Below, one piece after another: positions 4,047 through 11,187 of a stretch of 11,187 bases of DNA. The DNA comes from an uncultured Lachnospiraceae bacterium (GTDB taxonomy: Bacteria > Bacillota_A > Clostridia > Lachnospirales > Lachnospiraceae). The translations under genes and the position numbers were made by a program. The stretch spans positions 1-11,187 of the forward strand of contig CACXDR010000171.1 of NCBI GenBank assembly GCA_902766415.1, written 5' to 3'. How positions within the stretch are numbered: the first letter of the stretch is position 1; each line of letters begins with the position of its first letter. Under the pieces are notes generated by a model, which worked only from the letters and a program-made list of their open reading frames with translations, was not told the origin of the DNA and made no database searches.

Positions 4047-6541
4047 GATCATTACTTGAACGGCTTGGAAACGAGTGGCTTTACTGCGACGGCGGGACGG
4101 GAAGCATCCTGCAGGCGAAGGGCCTGAAGGGCGGGGAGCTCCCGGAGCGCTGGAACCTTACGCGCCCGGAGGACATCATCGGGGTCGCGGAGAGCTATTT
4201 CCGGGCCGGAAGCCATATCGTCAACTCGAACACCTTCGGGGCGAACCGTCTTCACTACGGGAGCGCGGAGCTTCAGGAGATCGTGGAGGCGGGCGTCCGC
4301 CACGTGAAGGAGGGGCGCCGGCGCGCGGGGCGCGAGGACGATGCCTACGCCGCGCTGGATATCGGCCCGACCGGAAGGCTTTTAAAGCCGATGGGGGACC
4401 TGGACTTCGAGGAGGCGGTGGAGATCTTCGCGGAGGTGGTGCGGTACGGCACCGCCGCGGGCGCGGACCTCATCCTTATCGAGACGATGAGCGACAGCAT
4501 GGAGGCGAAGGCCGCCGTGCTGGCAGCAAAGGAGAATTCGGACCTTCCGGTCCTGGTCACCACGATCTTTGATTCAAAGGGCAAGCTTCTTACCGGCGGT
4601 ACGGTGAAGAGCGTGACAGCCATGCTCGAGGGACTTAAAGTCGACGCGCTCGGGGTGAACTGCGGGCTTGGGCCGAAGCAGCTCTACCCGGTCGTGAAGG
4701 AGCTCACGGAGGTATGCTCCCTTCCCATCATCGTGAACCCGAACGCGGGGCTTCCGCATTCCGTGGACGGGAAGACGGTCTACGACCTCACGGCGGAGGA
4801 ATTCGCGCGGGAGATGCGTCCCATCGCGGAGCTCGGCGTCCATGTGCTCGGCGGCTGCTGCGGCACCACGCCGGATTTCATCCGCGCGGAGATCGCGGCC
4901 TGCAGGGACGTCCCGTTCCGGAAGCCGGAGAAGAAGAGAAGGACCGTCGTGTCCTCGTTCTCGAGGGCGGTGGAGATCGGCGGCCGGCCGGTCATCATCG
5001 GGGAGCGCATCAACCCGACGGGCAAGAAAAAGTTCAAGGAAGCCCTCCGGGAGGGCAATATCGAATACATCCTCGCGCAGGGGATCGAGCAGGAGGACGC
5101 GGGCGCGGATATCCTTGACGTGAACGTAGGCCTTCCGGAGATCGACGAGCCCGCCATGATGGAGACGGTGGTAACGCGCCTTCAGGGCGTCCTGGCGCTC
5201 CCGCTCCAGATCGACACGACGGACATCCGCGCCATGGAGCGCGGGCTCAGGCTCTACAACGGCAAGCCCATGCTGAATTCCGTGAACGGGAAGCGGGAGA
5301 GCATCGAGGCGGTCATGCCGCTCGTCAGGAAGTACGGGGCGGTCGTCGTCGCGCTGACGCTCGACGAGGACGGGATCCCGGACACCGCGGACGGGCGCGT
5401 CGCGATCGCGGAACGGATCCTTGAGGCCGCGGACCGCTACGGGGTCCCGCGGGAGGACGTCGTGATCGACGGCCTGGCCATGACCATCTCCACGGACACC
5501 AGGTCGGCGGAGACTACGCTGGAGACCGTGCGCCGGGTGCGCGATGAGCTTCACGGGCATTCGGTCCTTGGCGTCTCGAACATCTCCTTCGGCCTGCCCC
5601 AGCGGGACGTCATCAATTCGTTCTTCTTTACGATGGCGCTCCAGAACGGGCTCGACTGCGCGATCATCAATCCGAACACGGAGGCCATGATGTCCGCGTA
5701 CCGCGCGTTCCTTGCCCTGTCGGGGCAGGACCCGAGGTGCATGGGCTATATTGAGGCGTACGCGGGCAGGAAAGGAAAATTCATGATCGCCGATCCCGGG
5801 GACGCCGGCGGCGGGGCAGGAGGCTCCGCGGGCGGCAGCGCATCCGGCGGCGCACAGGGCGGCACGGCCGGCAGCGGCTTATCCGGCGGAGACCGGAAGG
5901 GCGGCGGGACGGCATCGTCCTCCGCGCTCCAGGACGCGATCCGGTACGGGATGGGAGAGAAGGCCGCGGCGGAGACGCGCGCGGGCGTGGCTTCCGGAAG
6001 GGAGCCGCTGGACATCGTCAACGGGGAGCTGATCCCTGCGCTTGACACGGTCGGAAAGGGCTTTGAGCGGGGGACCGTCTTCCTTCCGCAGCTTCTCATG
6101 AGCGCGGAGGCTGCGAAGGCGGCGTTCGAGGTCGTGAAGGACGCGATGAGCGGAAAGCCCCGCGAGATGAAGGGCAGGGTCATCCTTGCGACCGTGAAGG
6201 GCGATATCCACGACATCGGGAAGAACATCGTCAAGGTCCTGCTTGAAAACTACGGGTACGACGTCATGGACCTCGGGAAGGACGTGCCGCCGGAAAGGAT
6301 CGTGGACGCGGCGGTCGCGAACAGGATCTCCCTGGTCGGGCTCAGCGCGCTGATGACCACGACGGTCGTCAGCATGGAGGAGACCATCCGGGCGCTCCGC
6401 GCGGCGAAGCCCGACACGAAGATCGTCGTGGGCGGGGCCGTGATGACCAGGGAGTACGCGGACCAGATCGGGGCCGACTGCTACGCGAAGGAGGCCATGG
6501 ACACGGTCCGGTACGCGGACAGCCTGTTCGCGCGGGGTTGA
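4043..6541 (+). CDS. metH: Cobalamin-dependent methionine synthase, short form without activation domain
   Basis: An 832-residue protein transferring a methyl group from 5-methyl-THF to homocysteine through cobalamin. Domains in order: homocysteine-binding barrel (about 1-290) with zinc-ligand cysteines C207 ('GVNCG') and C272-C273 ('GGCCGTTP'); pterin-binding barrel (about 315-570) opening with 'VIIGERINPTGKKKF' (317 on); a Gly/Ser/Ala-rich linker (586-624); the four-helix cap (about 628-710); and the B12-binding Rossmann domain (about 711-832) with D721-x-H723-x-x-G726, where H723 is the lower cobalt ligand, and a S-x-L motif in 'LSALMTT'. The protein ends there; E. coli MetH (1227 residues) continues with the activation domain, here a separate gene just upstream. 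The ATG at 4043 is supported by AGGAG (4033-4037) and the ATGA overlap; the open frame extending upstream to 3626 is inside the previous gene and is not real. Confidence 0.96.
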   Translation: MRSLLERLGNEWLYCDGGTGSILQAKGLKGGELPERWNLTRPEDIIGVAESYFRAGSHIVNSNTFGANRLHYGSAELQEIVEAGVRHVKEGRRRAGREDDAYAALDIGPTGRLLKPMGDLDFEEAVEIFAEVVRYGTAAGADLILIETMSDSMEAKAAVLAAKENSDLPVLVTTIFDSKGKLLTGGTVKSVTAMLEGLKVDALGVNCGLGPKQLYPVVKELTEVCSLPIIVNPNAGLPHSVDGKTVYDLTAEEFAREMRPIAELGVHVLGGCCGTTPDFIRAEIAACRDVPFRKPEKKRRTVVSSFSRAVEIGGRPVIIGERINPTGKKKFKEALREGNIEYILAQGIEQEDAGADILDVNVGLPEIDEPAMMETVVTRLQGVLALPLQIDTTDIRAMERGLRLYNGKPMLNSVNGKRESIEAVMPLVRKYGAVVVALTLDEDGIPDTADGRVAIAERILEAADRYGVPREDVVIDGLAMTISTDTRSAETTLETVRRVRDELHGHSVLGVSNISFGLPQRDVINSFFFTMALQNGLDCAIINPNTEAMMSAYRAFLALSGQDPRCMGYIEAYAGRKGKFMIADPGDAGGGAGGSAGGSASGGAQGGTAGSGLSGGDRKGGGTASSSALQDAIRYGMGEKAAAETRAGVASGREPLDIVNGELIPALDTVGKGFERGTVFLPQLLMSAEAAKAAFEVVKDAMSGKPREMKGRVILATVKGDIHDIGKNIVKVLLENYGYDVMDLGKDVPPERIVDAAVANRISLVGLSALMTTTVVSMEETIRALRAAKPDTKIVVGGAVMTREYADQIGADCYAKEAMDTVRYADSLFARG
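5798..5914 (+). other. Low-complexity Gly/Ala/Ser linker inside MetH
   Basis: Residues 586-624 of MetH are almost only G, A, S and T with runs such as 'GGGAGGSAGGSASGGAQGG'. The stretch sits exactly between the pterin-binding barrel and the B12 cap domain, where MetH must swing modules between three active conformations. The DNA is repetitive in GGC/GCG triplets, so replication slippage is a plausible origin. The reading frame is kept, and all flanking motifs are intact. Confidence 0.85.
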
Positions 6542-6561
6542 TGAAAGAAGCTGAAGTCCCG

Positions 6562-6585
6562 GCAGGGGCCCCCGGCCGGACCTGC
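6562..6585 (+). other. Short GC-rich inverted repeat after metH
   Basis: GCAGG (6562-6566) pairs with CCTGC (6581-6585) and inside it GGCC (6567-6570) pairs with GGCC (6574-6577). No T-run follows, so it is not a terminator by itself; it may stabilise the 3' end of the metF-metH transcript ahead of the strong hairpin at 6611. Confidence 0.25.
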
Positions 6586-6610
6586 AGAGATAACCGTTTA
6601 CAGAAAAAGA

Positions 6611-6656
6611 AGGAGCTTCCGCATTCAGGAAAACGGACCTGGATGCGGAAGCTCCT
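6611..6656. terminator. Bidirectional terminator between convergent metH and upp
   Basis: A perfect 14-bp stem, AGGAGCTTCCGCAT (6611-6624) with its complement at 6643-6656, extended by five more pairs (6625-6629 with 6638-6642, one G-U) around an 8-base loop. On the minus strand the stem is followed directly by TCTTTTTCTG, a good U-tract for stopping upp. On the plus strand the following bases are GTTCTTATGTTCT, weaker but usable for stopping the metF operon. It lies 17 bases beyond the upp stop codon. Confidence 0.9.
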
Positions 6657-6672
6657 GTTCTTATGTTCTCAG

Positions 6673-7302
6673 TTACTTGGTTCCGAAGATGCGGTCGCCG
6701 GCGTCGCCGAGGCCCGGCAGGATGTAGGCGTGGCTGTTCAGCTCACGGTCCAGGTGACCGACGTAGATCTGGACGTCCGGGTGCTCCTTCTTCAGACGCT
6801 CAAGGCCCTCAGGCGCCGCGATGATGCACATGAACTTGATCTTTTTGCCGCCGTGCTCCTTGATGAGCTTCAGGGCGTCGCAGGCGGAGCCGCCGGTCGC
6901 GAGCATCGGGTCGGTGACGACGATGGTGCGCTGCTCGATCGGGCTCGGAAGCTTGCAGTAATACTCGACGGGCTCATGCGTTTCCGGGTCGCGGTACAGG
7001 CCGATGTGGCCGACCTTCGCGGTCGGGACCAGCGCCAGGATGCCGCTGACCATGCCGAGGCCCGCTCTCAGGATCGGCACGACCGCGAGCTTGCGGCCGG
7101 AGATGACCGGGCACATGGCGGTCTCGAGCGGGGTCTTGACCTCGACCTCCTCGGTCGGAAGGTCGGCGAGGGCTTCGTAGCCCATCAGCATGCCGATCTC
7201 CTCGACCAGCGAACGGAACTCGTTGGTGCCGGTCGTGATGTCGCGGAGACGCGTGATCTTATGCTGTACTAACGGATGATTATTGATAAATACTTCTGCC
7301 AT
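6673..7302 (-). CDS. upp: Uracil phosphoribosyltransferase
   Basis: A 209-residue protein, the usual UPRT length, converting uracil and PRPP to UMP and pyrophosphate in the cytosol (pyrimidine salvage). The PRPP-binding loop is intact: '[12 protein letters not shown]' (129-140), and the uracil-binding C-terminus is '[17 protein letters not shown]' (193-209). '[16 protein letters not shown]' (69-84) is the second family signature. The start is ATG at 7302 (complement), 7 bases behind AAAGGA; an upstream in-frame extension to 7356 is open but starts at the predicted transcription start and lacks a ribosome binding site. It is convergent with metH and divergent from the cda operon. No PyrR attenuator is seen in its roughly 50-nt leader. 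Confidence 0.96.
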   Translation of the reverse strand: MAEVFINNHPLVQHKITRLRDITTGTNEFRSLVEEIGMLMGYEALADLPTEEVEVKTPLETAMCPVISGRKLAVVPILRAGLGMVSGILALVPTAKVGHIGLYRDPETHEPVEYYCKLPSPIEQRTIVVTDPMLATGGSACDALKLIKEHGGKKIKFMCIIAAPEGLERLKKEHPDVQIYVGHLDRELNSHAYILPGLGDAGDRIFGTK

Positions 7303-7361
7303 GATGGTATCCTTTCGAAGATGTATTTTGTGATGCTCTTTCATGGTCCTGTCCATGTCTC

Positions 7362-7390
7362 ATTTTAGCACCCGGGAAAATGAATTACAA
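7362..7390 (-). promoter_or_regulatory. Promoter of upp
   Basis: Read on the minus strand: TTGTAA (7390-7385), a 17-bp spacer and TAAAAT (7367-7362), with TG one base before the -10 (extended -10). The predicted start is near 7355, about 53 nt before the ATG at 7302. Confidence 0.72.
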
Positions 7391-7415
7391 TGCGGTCGTG
7401 GCCGTTAAGGTCAGG

Positions 7416-7444
7416 TTCCTTTTGGAAGTGCTTTGTGCTATACT
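7416..7444 (+). promoter_or_regulatory. Promoter of the cda operon
   Basis: TATACT at 7439-7444 with TG at 7436-7437 forms an extended -10. The best -35 candidate at 17-bp spacing is TTCCTT (7416-7421), which is weak. The predicted start is near 7451, some 40 nt before the ATG at 7492. Its -35 lies only 26 bp from the outer end of the divergent upp promoter, so the two may influence each other through supercoiling. Confidence 0.55.
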
Positions 7445-7491
7445 GTTTCCAAGAATGCCCATCGCCGGGAATGCGGAATGAAAGGAACGTT

Positions 7492-7923
7492 ATGCTGAAC
7501 GAGGACAAGATCCGGCTCATGAACGAGATCGCCATGTTCCGGAAAAAGGAATGGAAGAATGAAAGGCCCGCGCGGATGTATTTCCGCGGGGACTACGTCG
7601 CGAAGCACCTGCTCCAGTCATTTTTCGCGTTCACGCTGAGCTACTGCCTGTTCCTCGCGGTCGCGTTCCTTTATTCCCTGGAGCGGATCCTGAATTCGGT
7701 CGACGTCATGGAGTCCGTTCGCCTCGCGCGGAACGCGGCGGTCCTTTACGTACTGGGGCTCGCGGTCTTCGAGGGCATCACGCTGTTCGTCTACCGGCGG
7801 AAGTACGCCGCGGCAGTGAAGAAGCAGGAGGAGCATCTTATGAAGGTCAACCGTCTGAAGAAGCGGTATGACGTCCAGGACAGGATGCGGGAACTTTCAA
7901 AGGAGGGCGGAAGAAATGCTTAA
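7492..7923 (+). CDS. Small two-helix membrane protein, first gene of the cda operon, function unknown
   Basis: A 143-residue protein I do not recognise as a named family. It has a charged cytosolic-type N-terminus (1-43), a hydrophobic segment at about 44-62 ('FFAFTLSYCLFLAVAFLYS'), a second at about 83-101 ('AVLYVLGLAVFEGITLFVY'), and a highly charged C-terminal helix (103-137, rich in K, E, R) that may form a coiled coil. With both ends charged and positive near the membrane, both termini are likely cytosolic. The start at 7492 follows AAAGGA by 6 bases; an in-frame ATG at 7471 lacks such a site. It overlaps the next gene by 8 bases, which suggests the two products are made in fixed ratio. 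Position ahead of cdaA suggests a role at the membrane linked to c-di-AMP or to cell-envelope functions, but this is inference. Confidence 0.8.
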   Translation: MLNEDKIRLMNEIAMFRKKEWKNERPARMYFRGDYVAKHLLQSFFAFTLSYCLFLAVAFLYSLERILNSVDVMESVRLARNAAVLYVLGLAVFEGITLFVYRRKYAAAVKKQEEHLMKVNRLKKRYDVQDRMRELSKEGGRNA

Positions 7924-8887
7924 GCTGCTGGTCTTCCGGGACCGCCTGAAGGCGTTCTACGGAAAATACAGTTCTTTTGTGATCCCGGCCATCCGGTTCC
8001 TGCTCGCGCTTTCCGCGATGGCTGCCATGAATTCGAGCCTGGGCTACATGAAGACATTAAAGTCCCCGTGGATCGTGCTGGTGCTTTCGCTGATCTCGAG
8101 CGTCTGCCCGTACGGAGGCATCTGCTGGCTCCTCTCGCTGTTCATGCTGGCGCATATCTTCGCGGTATCCCTGGAGCTGGCGCTCATCACGGCGGCGTTC
8201 CTCCTTGTGGTGGCGCTTCTGTACTACGGGTTCGCGCCGGGGGACAGCTATATCCTGATCGTCACGCCGCTTCTGTTTGTACTTAAGATCCCCTACGTGG
8301 TGCCGATCCTCGCGGGGCTTGCGGGCGCGCTGGTCTCGGTCATCCCGATGAGCTGCGGGGTCGTCATCTACTATATCCTCCAGTACGTGCGGACGAACGC
8401 CGGGCCCCTGACCAACGGGGATTCGGTGGACATCACGCAGAAGTACGTGCAGATGCTGAACGGCATCCTGCTGAACAGGACCATGCTGCTCTATATCATC
8501 GCCTTCGCGGTCGCGCTCATCACGGTCTGGATGATCCGGAACCTTTCGTTCCGTGATTCCTGGCTCGTCGCGGTGTTCGCCGGGGCGGCCGCCATGCTGA
8601 TCACGTTCTTTATCGGAGCGTTCCTGTACAACATCAGCCTCGACCTCGTGTCGCTGGCGGTCGGGATCCTCGCCGCAGGCGTGATCGCCTTCATCTACCG
8701 CTTCTTCGTCTTCAACGTGGACTACTCCCGGACGGAGTACACCCAGTTCGAGGACGATGACTATTATTACTATGTTAAGGCCGTCCCGAAGATCACCGTA
8801 TCCGCGCCTGCGCCGAAGGTGCGGAAGATCAACACCGCGCGGCGGCCGAAGCACGCGCACGCGGCCGAGCCCGCGGTGAAAAAGTAA
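7916..8887 (+). CDS. Polytopic membrane protein upstream of cdaA, function unknown
   Basis: A 323-residue protein with about eight or nine hydrophobic segments between residues 20 and 265, then a cytosolic-type tail. The start at 7916 follows AGGAGG (7901-7906) by 9 bases and overlaps the previous gene. The tail contains a striking acidic-aromatic motif, E279-D280-D281-D282 followed by Y283-Y286, within 'YTQFEDDDYYYYVKAVPK', then a Pro/Ala/Lys/Arg-rich end. I recall proteins with this kind of tail in front of cdaA in Lachnospiraceae, sometimes labelled ABC transporter permease, but no transporter signature is visible and there is no ATPase partner. The pairing with the small membrane protein and cdaA suggests an accessory or sensor for the cyclase, or an envelope-assembly protein. 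Twenty bases separate it from cdaA. Confidence 0.8.
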   Translation: MLKLLVFRDRLKAFYGKYSSFVIPAIRFLLALSAMAAMNSSLGYMKTLKSPWIVLVLSLISSVCPYGGICWLLSLFMLAHIFAVSLELALITAAFLLVVALLYYGFAPGDSYILIVTPLLFVLKIPYVVPILAGLAGALVSVIPMSCGVVIYYILQYVRTNAGPLTNGDSVDITQKYVQMLNGILLNRTMLLYIIAFAVALITVWMIRNLSFRDSWLVAVFAGAAAMLITFFIGAFLYNISLDLVSLAVGILAAGVIAFIYRFFVFNVDYSRTEYTQFEDDDYYYYVKAVPKITVSAPAPKVRKINTARRPKHAHAAEPAVKK

Positions 8888-8907
8888 GCGCTTAAGAGGA
8901 ACTGTCT

Positions 8908-9786
8908 ATGTCACTGCCTTTTGATCTTTCGGGTTTCACCTCTCTGATCCCGCATCTCGGATACCAGGGCGTCCTTGAGGTCCTGATCATCGCCTGGATG
9001 GTTTATGAGTTCCTTTACTGGATCCAGAACACCAAGGCGTTCCTTCTGCTGCGCGGACTTCTGATCATCCTTGCCTTTGTCGTGCTGTGCGCCGCCATGC
9101 GCCTTACGACGATCCTCTGGATCCTGGGCAGGGTCGGCACCATCGCGGTCACGCTCCTGGTCGTCATTTTCCAGCCGGAGCTGAGGAACGCGCTCGAGAG
9201 GCTCGGCAGCAGGCAGTGGATGCAGGCGTTCCCCTTCCTTTCCGACAAGACGGAGGAAAAGTATTTCTCAGACCATACCATCAGCGAGCTCGTCAAGGCT
9301 TCCTTCGAGCTCGGGCGCGCAAGGACGGGCGCCCTTATGGTCATCGAGCAGAACATGTCTCTTGACGACATCATCCGCACCGGGATCGACATCGGCGGCA
9401 TCGTCTCGAGCCAGCTGCTCATCAACATTTTCGAGCACAACACGCCGCTGCACGACGGCGCCGTGATCATCCGCGGCAACACGATCGTGTCCGCGACCTG
9501 CTACCTGCCGCTCTCGGAGAACATGTCGATCTCCAAGGACCTCGGCACAAGGCACCGCGCCGCCATCGGCATCAGCGAGACGACGGATTCCCTGACCATC
9601 GTCGTGTCGGAGGAGACGGGAAGGGTATCTGTCGCGAAGGACGGCAAGATCCACGTGATCCGCGACCAGGACACGCTGCGCGAGATCCTGAAGGAGCTTT
9701 CGCCGGACGATGAAGTGCAGAAGAAGCTTTTCAGCTTCGATTTTCTGAAGGGACTAATCAAGAATGAAAGAAAAACTGATCAGTAA
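8908..9786 (+). CDS. cdaA: Membrane-bound diadenylate cyclase CdaA
   Basis: A 292-residue protein making c-di-AMP from two ATP. Three N-terminal membrane helices (about 18-38, 45-62, 67-88) are followed by a linker helix and the DAC domain (about 115-265). The catalytic motifs are intact: D183-G184-A185 in 'PLHDGAVIIRG' (metal and ATP) and R215-H216-R217 in 'GTRHRAAIG' (phosphate contacts). Length and layout match Firmicute CdaA (DacA). c-di-AMP controls potassium and osmolyte uptake and cell-wall homeostasis. The start at 8908 follows AGAGGA (8895-8900) by 7 bases. The 3' end overlaps cdaR by 23 bases, so the enzyme and its regulator are translationally coupled. In many Firmicutes glmM follows; that region lies outside this window. 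Confidence 0.96.
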   Translation: MSLPFDLSGFTSLIPHLGYQGVLEVLIIAWMVYEFLYWIQNTKAFLLLRGLLIILAFVVLCAAMRLTTILWILGRVGTIAVTLLVVIFQPELRNALERLGSRQWMQAFPFLSDKTEEKYFSDHTISELVKASFELGRARTGALMVIEQNMSLDDIIRTGIDIGGIVSSQLLINIFEHNTPLHDGAVIIRGNTIVSATCYLPLSENMSISKDLGTRHRAAIGISETTDSLTIVVSEETGRVSVAKDGKIHVIRDQDTLREILKELSPDDEVQKKLFSFDFLKGLIKNERKTDQ

Positions 9787-11187
9787 TCTCGGGCTGAAGC
9801 TCATCTCGGTCGCGATCGCGTTCGTGATCTGGCTGGTCGTGGTCAATTACTCAAACCCGGAGACCACGAAGACGAGGACCATACCGCTCGAGGTAAGGAA
9901 CGAGCACGTCCTGGTCAATGCCGGCAAGGCTTACACCATCGCGAGCGGGGATTCGGTCGTTATCAGCTACCAGGTCAGGACCACGGACGCGTCGCGGTTC
10001 ACCGCGGACAGCTTCCGGGCCTATATCGACCTTGCGGACCTCTATTCGGTCACCGGCTCCGTGCCGGTCACGGTCGAGGTCCTGTCGAACCAGAACCTGA
10101 TCATCGGGACGCCGACGGCAAAGCCCTCGGTAGTCCGGGTCCTCATGGAGGACGTGCAGAACAAGAGCTTCTCCCTGACGACGAGGACCACAGGGACCCA
10201 GGCAGAAGGGTATTCGGTCGGAAGCGTTACGACGAAAACGGAAAGCGTCATGGTAAGCGGCCCTGTCTCGCTGGTCGGGCGCGTGAGCTCGGTCGGCGTG
10301 ATCGCGGACGTGAGCGGGGCGACCGAGGATATCGAAGGCTCCGCGAAGGTGAGCCTCTTTGACGCGAACGGGAACGAGATCACGATCGACGACGACCGGC
10401 TGCTGGTCATCCCGTCCACCGTCGGCTATTACGTGGACATGCTCCGCGGGAAGAGCCTCCCGCTTTCCTTCGAGGTCTCCGGGCAGACGGCGCCCGGGTT
10501 CCGGTTCACCGGTGCGGAATGCTCCGTGAAATCAGTCGCGGTGATCGGTGAGCACACGCTGATCGACTCGCTGAACAGCCTCCTGGTCCCGGGCACGGTC
10601 CTGAATCTTCAGGACGCGTCCGCTGACCGGAACGTGACGGTGGACCTGCAGGCCTGCCTGCCTCCGGGCGTCACGATCAACGGCAATGCGACTGCCGTTG
10701 TCACGCTGAAGGTGGAGCCTCTGAACAGGCGCGCCTTCCAGCTGTCCCTGAACAGCGGCATCGAGGTGACCGGCAGAGGGGAGGGCCTTGTATACAGGCT
10801 GAATCCGGAGATCATCTCAGTCGAGGTCTCGGCGCTTCAGGAGACCCTGGACCGGCTGACGTACGAGGACCTGGAAGCAGCGATCGACTTCGGCGGTCTT
10901 GAGCCGGGCACCTACAGCGGGACGCTTGATCTCACGACGCCTCCGGACAGCTCCATCGCTTCGGTCACGCCCTTCAGCGTGATCGTATCGGAGGAGGGCG
11001 CGGGCCCGGGCGGCGTGATCCCGTCCGGCGCGTCCGGAGAGGAGCCGTATACGGAAGATACCGGGGAGCATGAAGAGGAACCGTCCGGCGCGGAGACGGC
11101 GGGCGGCGAGGTCCCTCCGGAGAGCGCGGAAGGGACAGAGCACACGGAAGCTCCCGCGGTGACGGGAGAGGCGCCCGCGGAGGGCGC
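9764..11187 (+). CDS. cdaR: CdaA regulator CdaR (YbbR-repeat protein), 3' end outside window
   Basis: The frame is open from ATG 9764 to the window end, giving 474 residues with no stop. It starts with a short cytosolic N-terminus and one membrane helix (about 10-28, 'GLKLISVAIAFVIWLVVVNY'), the classic signal-anchor of YbbR proteins, which place their repeats outside the membrane and modulate CdaA. Four beta-rich repeats can be made out at roughly 35-125, 135-220, 232-320 and 325-409, with repeated 'V-x-V-SG-P/V...V' type strands. From residue 410 on, the sequence becomes acidic and low-complexity (Gly, Glu, Pro, Ser, Thr) with repeated 'EEP' and 'PSGA' pieces. GAAGGGA (9747-9753) lies 10 bases ahead of the start, within cdaA. 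The direct overlap with cdaA supports the identity strongly. Confidence 0.92.
   Translation, partial: MKEKLISNLGLKLISVAIAFVIWLVVVNYSNPETTKTRTIPLEVRNEHVLVNAGKAYTIASGDSVVISYQVRTTDASRFTADSFRAYIDLADLYSVTGSVPVTVEVLSNQNLIIGTPTAKPSVVRVLMEDVQNKSFSLTTRTTGTQAEGYSVGSVTTKTESVMVSGPVSLVGRVSSVGVIADVSGATEDIEGSAKVSLFDANGNEITIDDDRLLVIPSTVGYYVDMLRGKSLPLSFEVSGQTAPGFRFTGAECSVKSVAVIGEHTLIDSLNSLLVPGTVLNLQDASADRNVTVDLQACLPPGVTINGNATAVVTLKVEPLNRRAFQLSLNSGIEVTGRGEGLVYRLNPEIISVEVSALQETLDRLTYEDLEAAIDFGGLEPGTYSGTLDLTTPPDSSIASVTPFSVIVSEEGAGPGGVIPSGASGEEPYTEDTGEHEEEPSGAETAGGEVPPESAEGTEHTEAPAVTGEAPAEG

Noticed and set aside
4574..5560. Long minus-strand open frame (328 residues) opposite metH
   Set aside because: Rich in R, H, D, V and L as expected for the antisense of GC-rich codons; no recognisable domain; the plus strand has an intact metH.
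6538..7272. Plus-strand open frame of 244 residues across the upp region
   Set aside because: Runs through the terminator and antisense to the unmistakable upp gene.
8057..8860. Minus-strand open frame of 267 residues opposite the polytopic membrane protein
   Set aside because: Mostly charged R/D/H/E residues, the mirror of hydrophobic codons on the other strand; no start site support.
8885..8894. Palindrome TAAGCGCTTA between the polytopic membrane protein and cdaA, resembling the metF operator
   Set aside because: It includes the stop codon, lies inside an operon with no promoter nearby, and misses the AAAGCGCTTT core by one base on each side; likely chance.

Overview
The window looks like chromosomal core sequence from a high-GC member of the Clostridia, probably Lachnospiraceae-like. 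This rests on gene content: a short MetH with its activation domain encoded separately, a cdaA-cdaR pair preceded by two small-genome-context membrane proteins, an OPRT-like protein with a degenerate PRPP loop, and TTG/GTG starts with strong AGGAGG-type ribosome binding sites. The assignment is inference; there is no rRNA or other taxonomic marker. There is no sign of mobile elements, CRISPR, tRNA or phage. Coding sequence is strongly GC-rich, while intergenic promoters stand out as short AT-rich islands.

Layout. 1-378: 3' end of a tRNA-dihydrouridine synthase gene. 379-587: extended -10 promoter and a structured leader. 588-1529: AEC-family (auxin efflux carrier type) permease. 1530-1666: strong promoter with an overlapping palindromic operator candidate. 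1667-2308: orotate-phosphoribosyltransferase-like protein lacking the acidic residues of the PRPP loop. 2309-2523: two hairpins (terminator), the metF promoter and a LacI/CcpA-type palindrome at the predicted start point. 2524-6541: three-gene methionine operon joined by ATGA overlaps: metF, a free-standing MetH reactivation protein, and metH. 6611-6656: a long perfect hairpin separating metH from the convergent gene upp (6673-7302, minus strand), uracil phosphoribosyltransferase. 7303-7491: divergent promoters. 7492-11187: operon of two uncharacterised membrane proteins, cdaA (diadenylate cyclase) and cdaR (YbbR-repeat regulator, cut by the window end).

How the genes work together. MetF makes 5-methyl-THF, MetH moves that methyl group to homocysteine through cobalamin, and the small protein between them should provide the SAM-dependent reductive reactivation that the short MetH lacks. 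The cda operon makes and controls c-di-AMP at the membrane; the two membrane proteins ahead of cdaA are translationally linked to each other and probably co-transcribed with it. Upp salvages uracil using PRPP. The remaining genes are single transcription units.

I did not find a clearly new defence or mobile system. The most interesting leads are the PRPP-loop-degenerate phosphoribosyltransferase with its own operator, the alternative hairpins in the permease leader that can hide its ribosome binding site, the CcpA-like palindrome on the metF operon, and the two unknown membrane proteins of the c-di-AMP operon.
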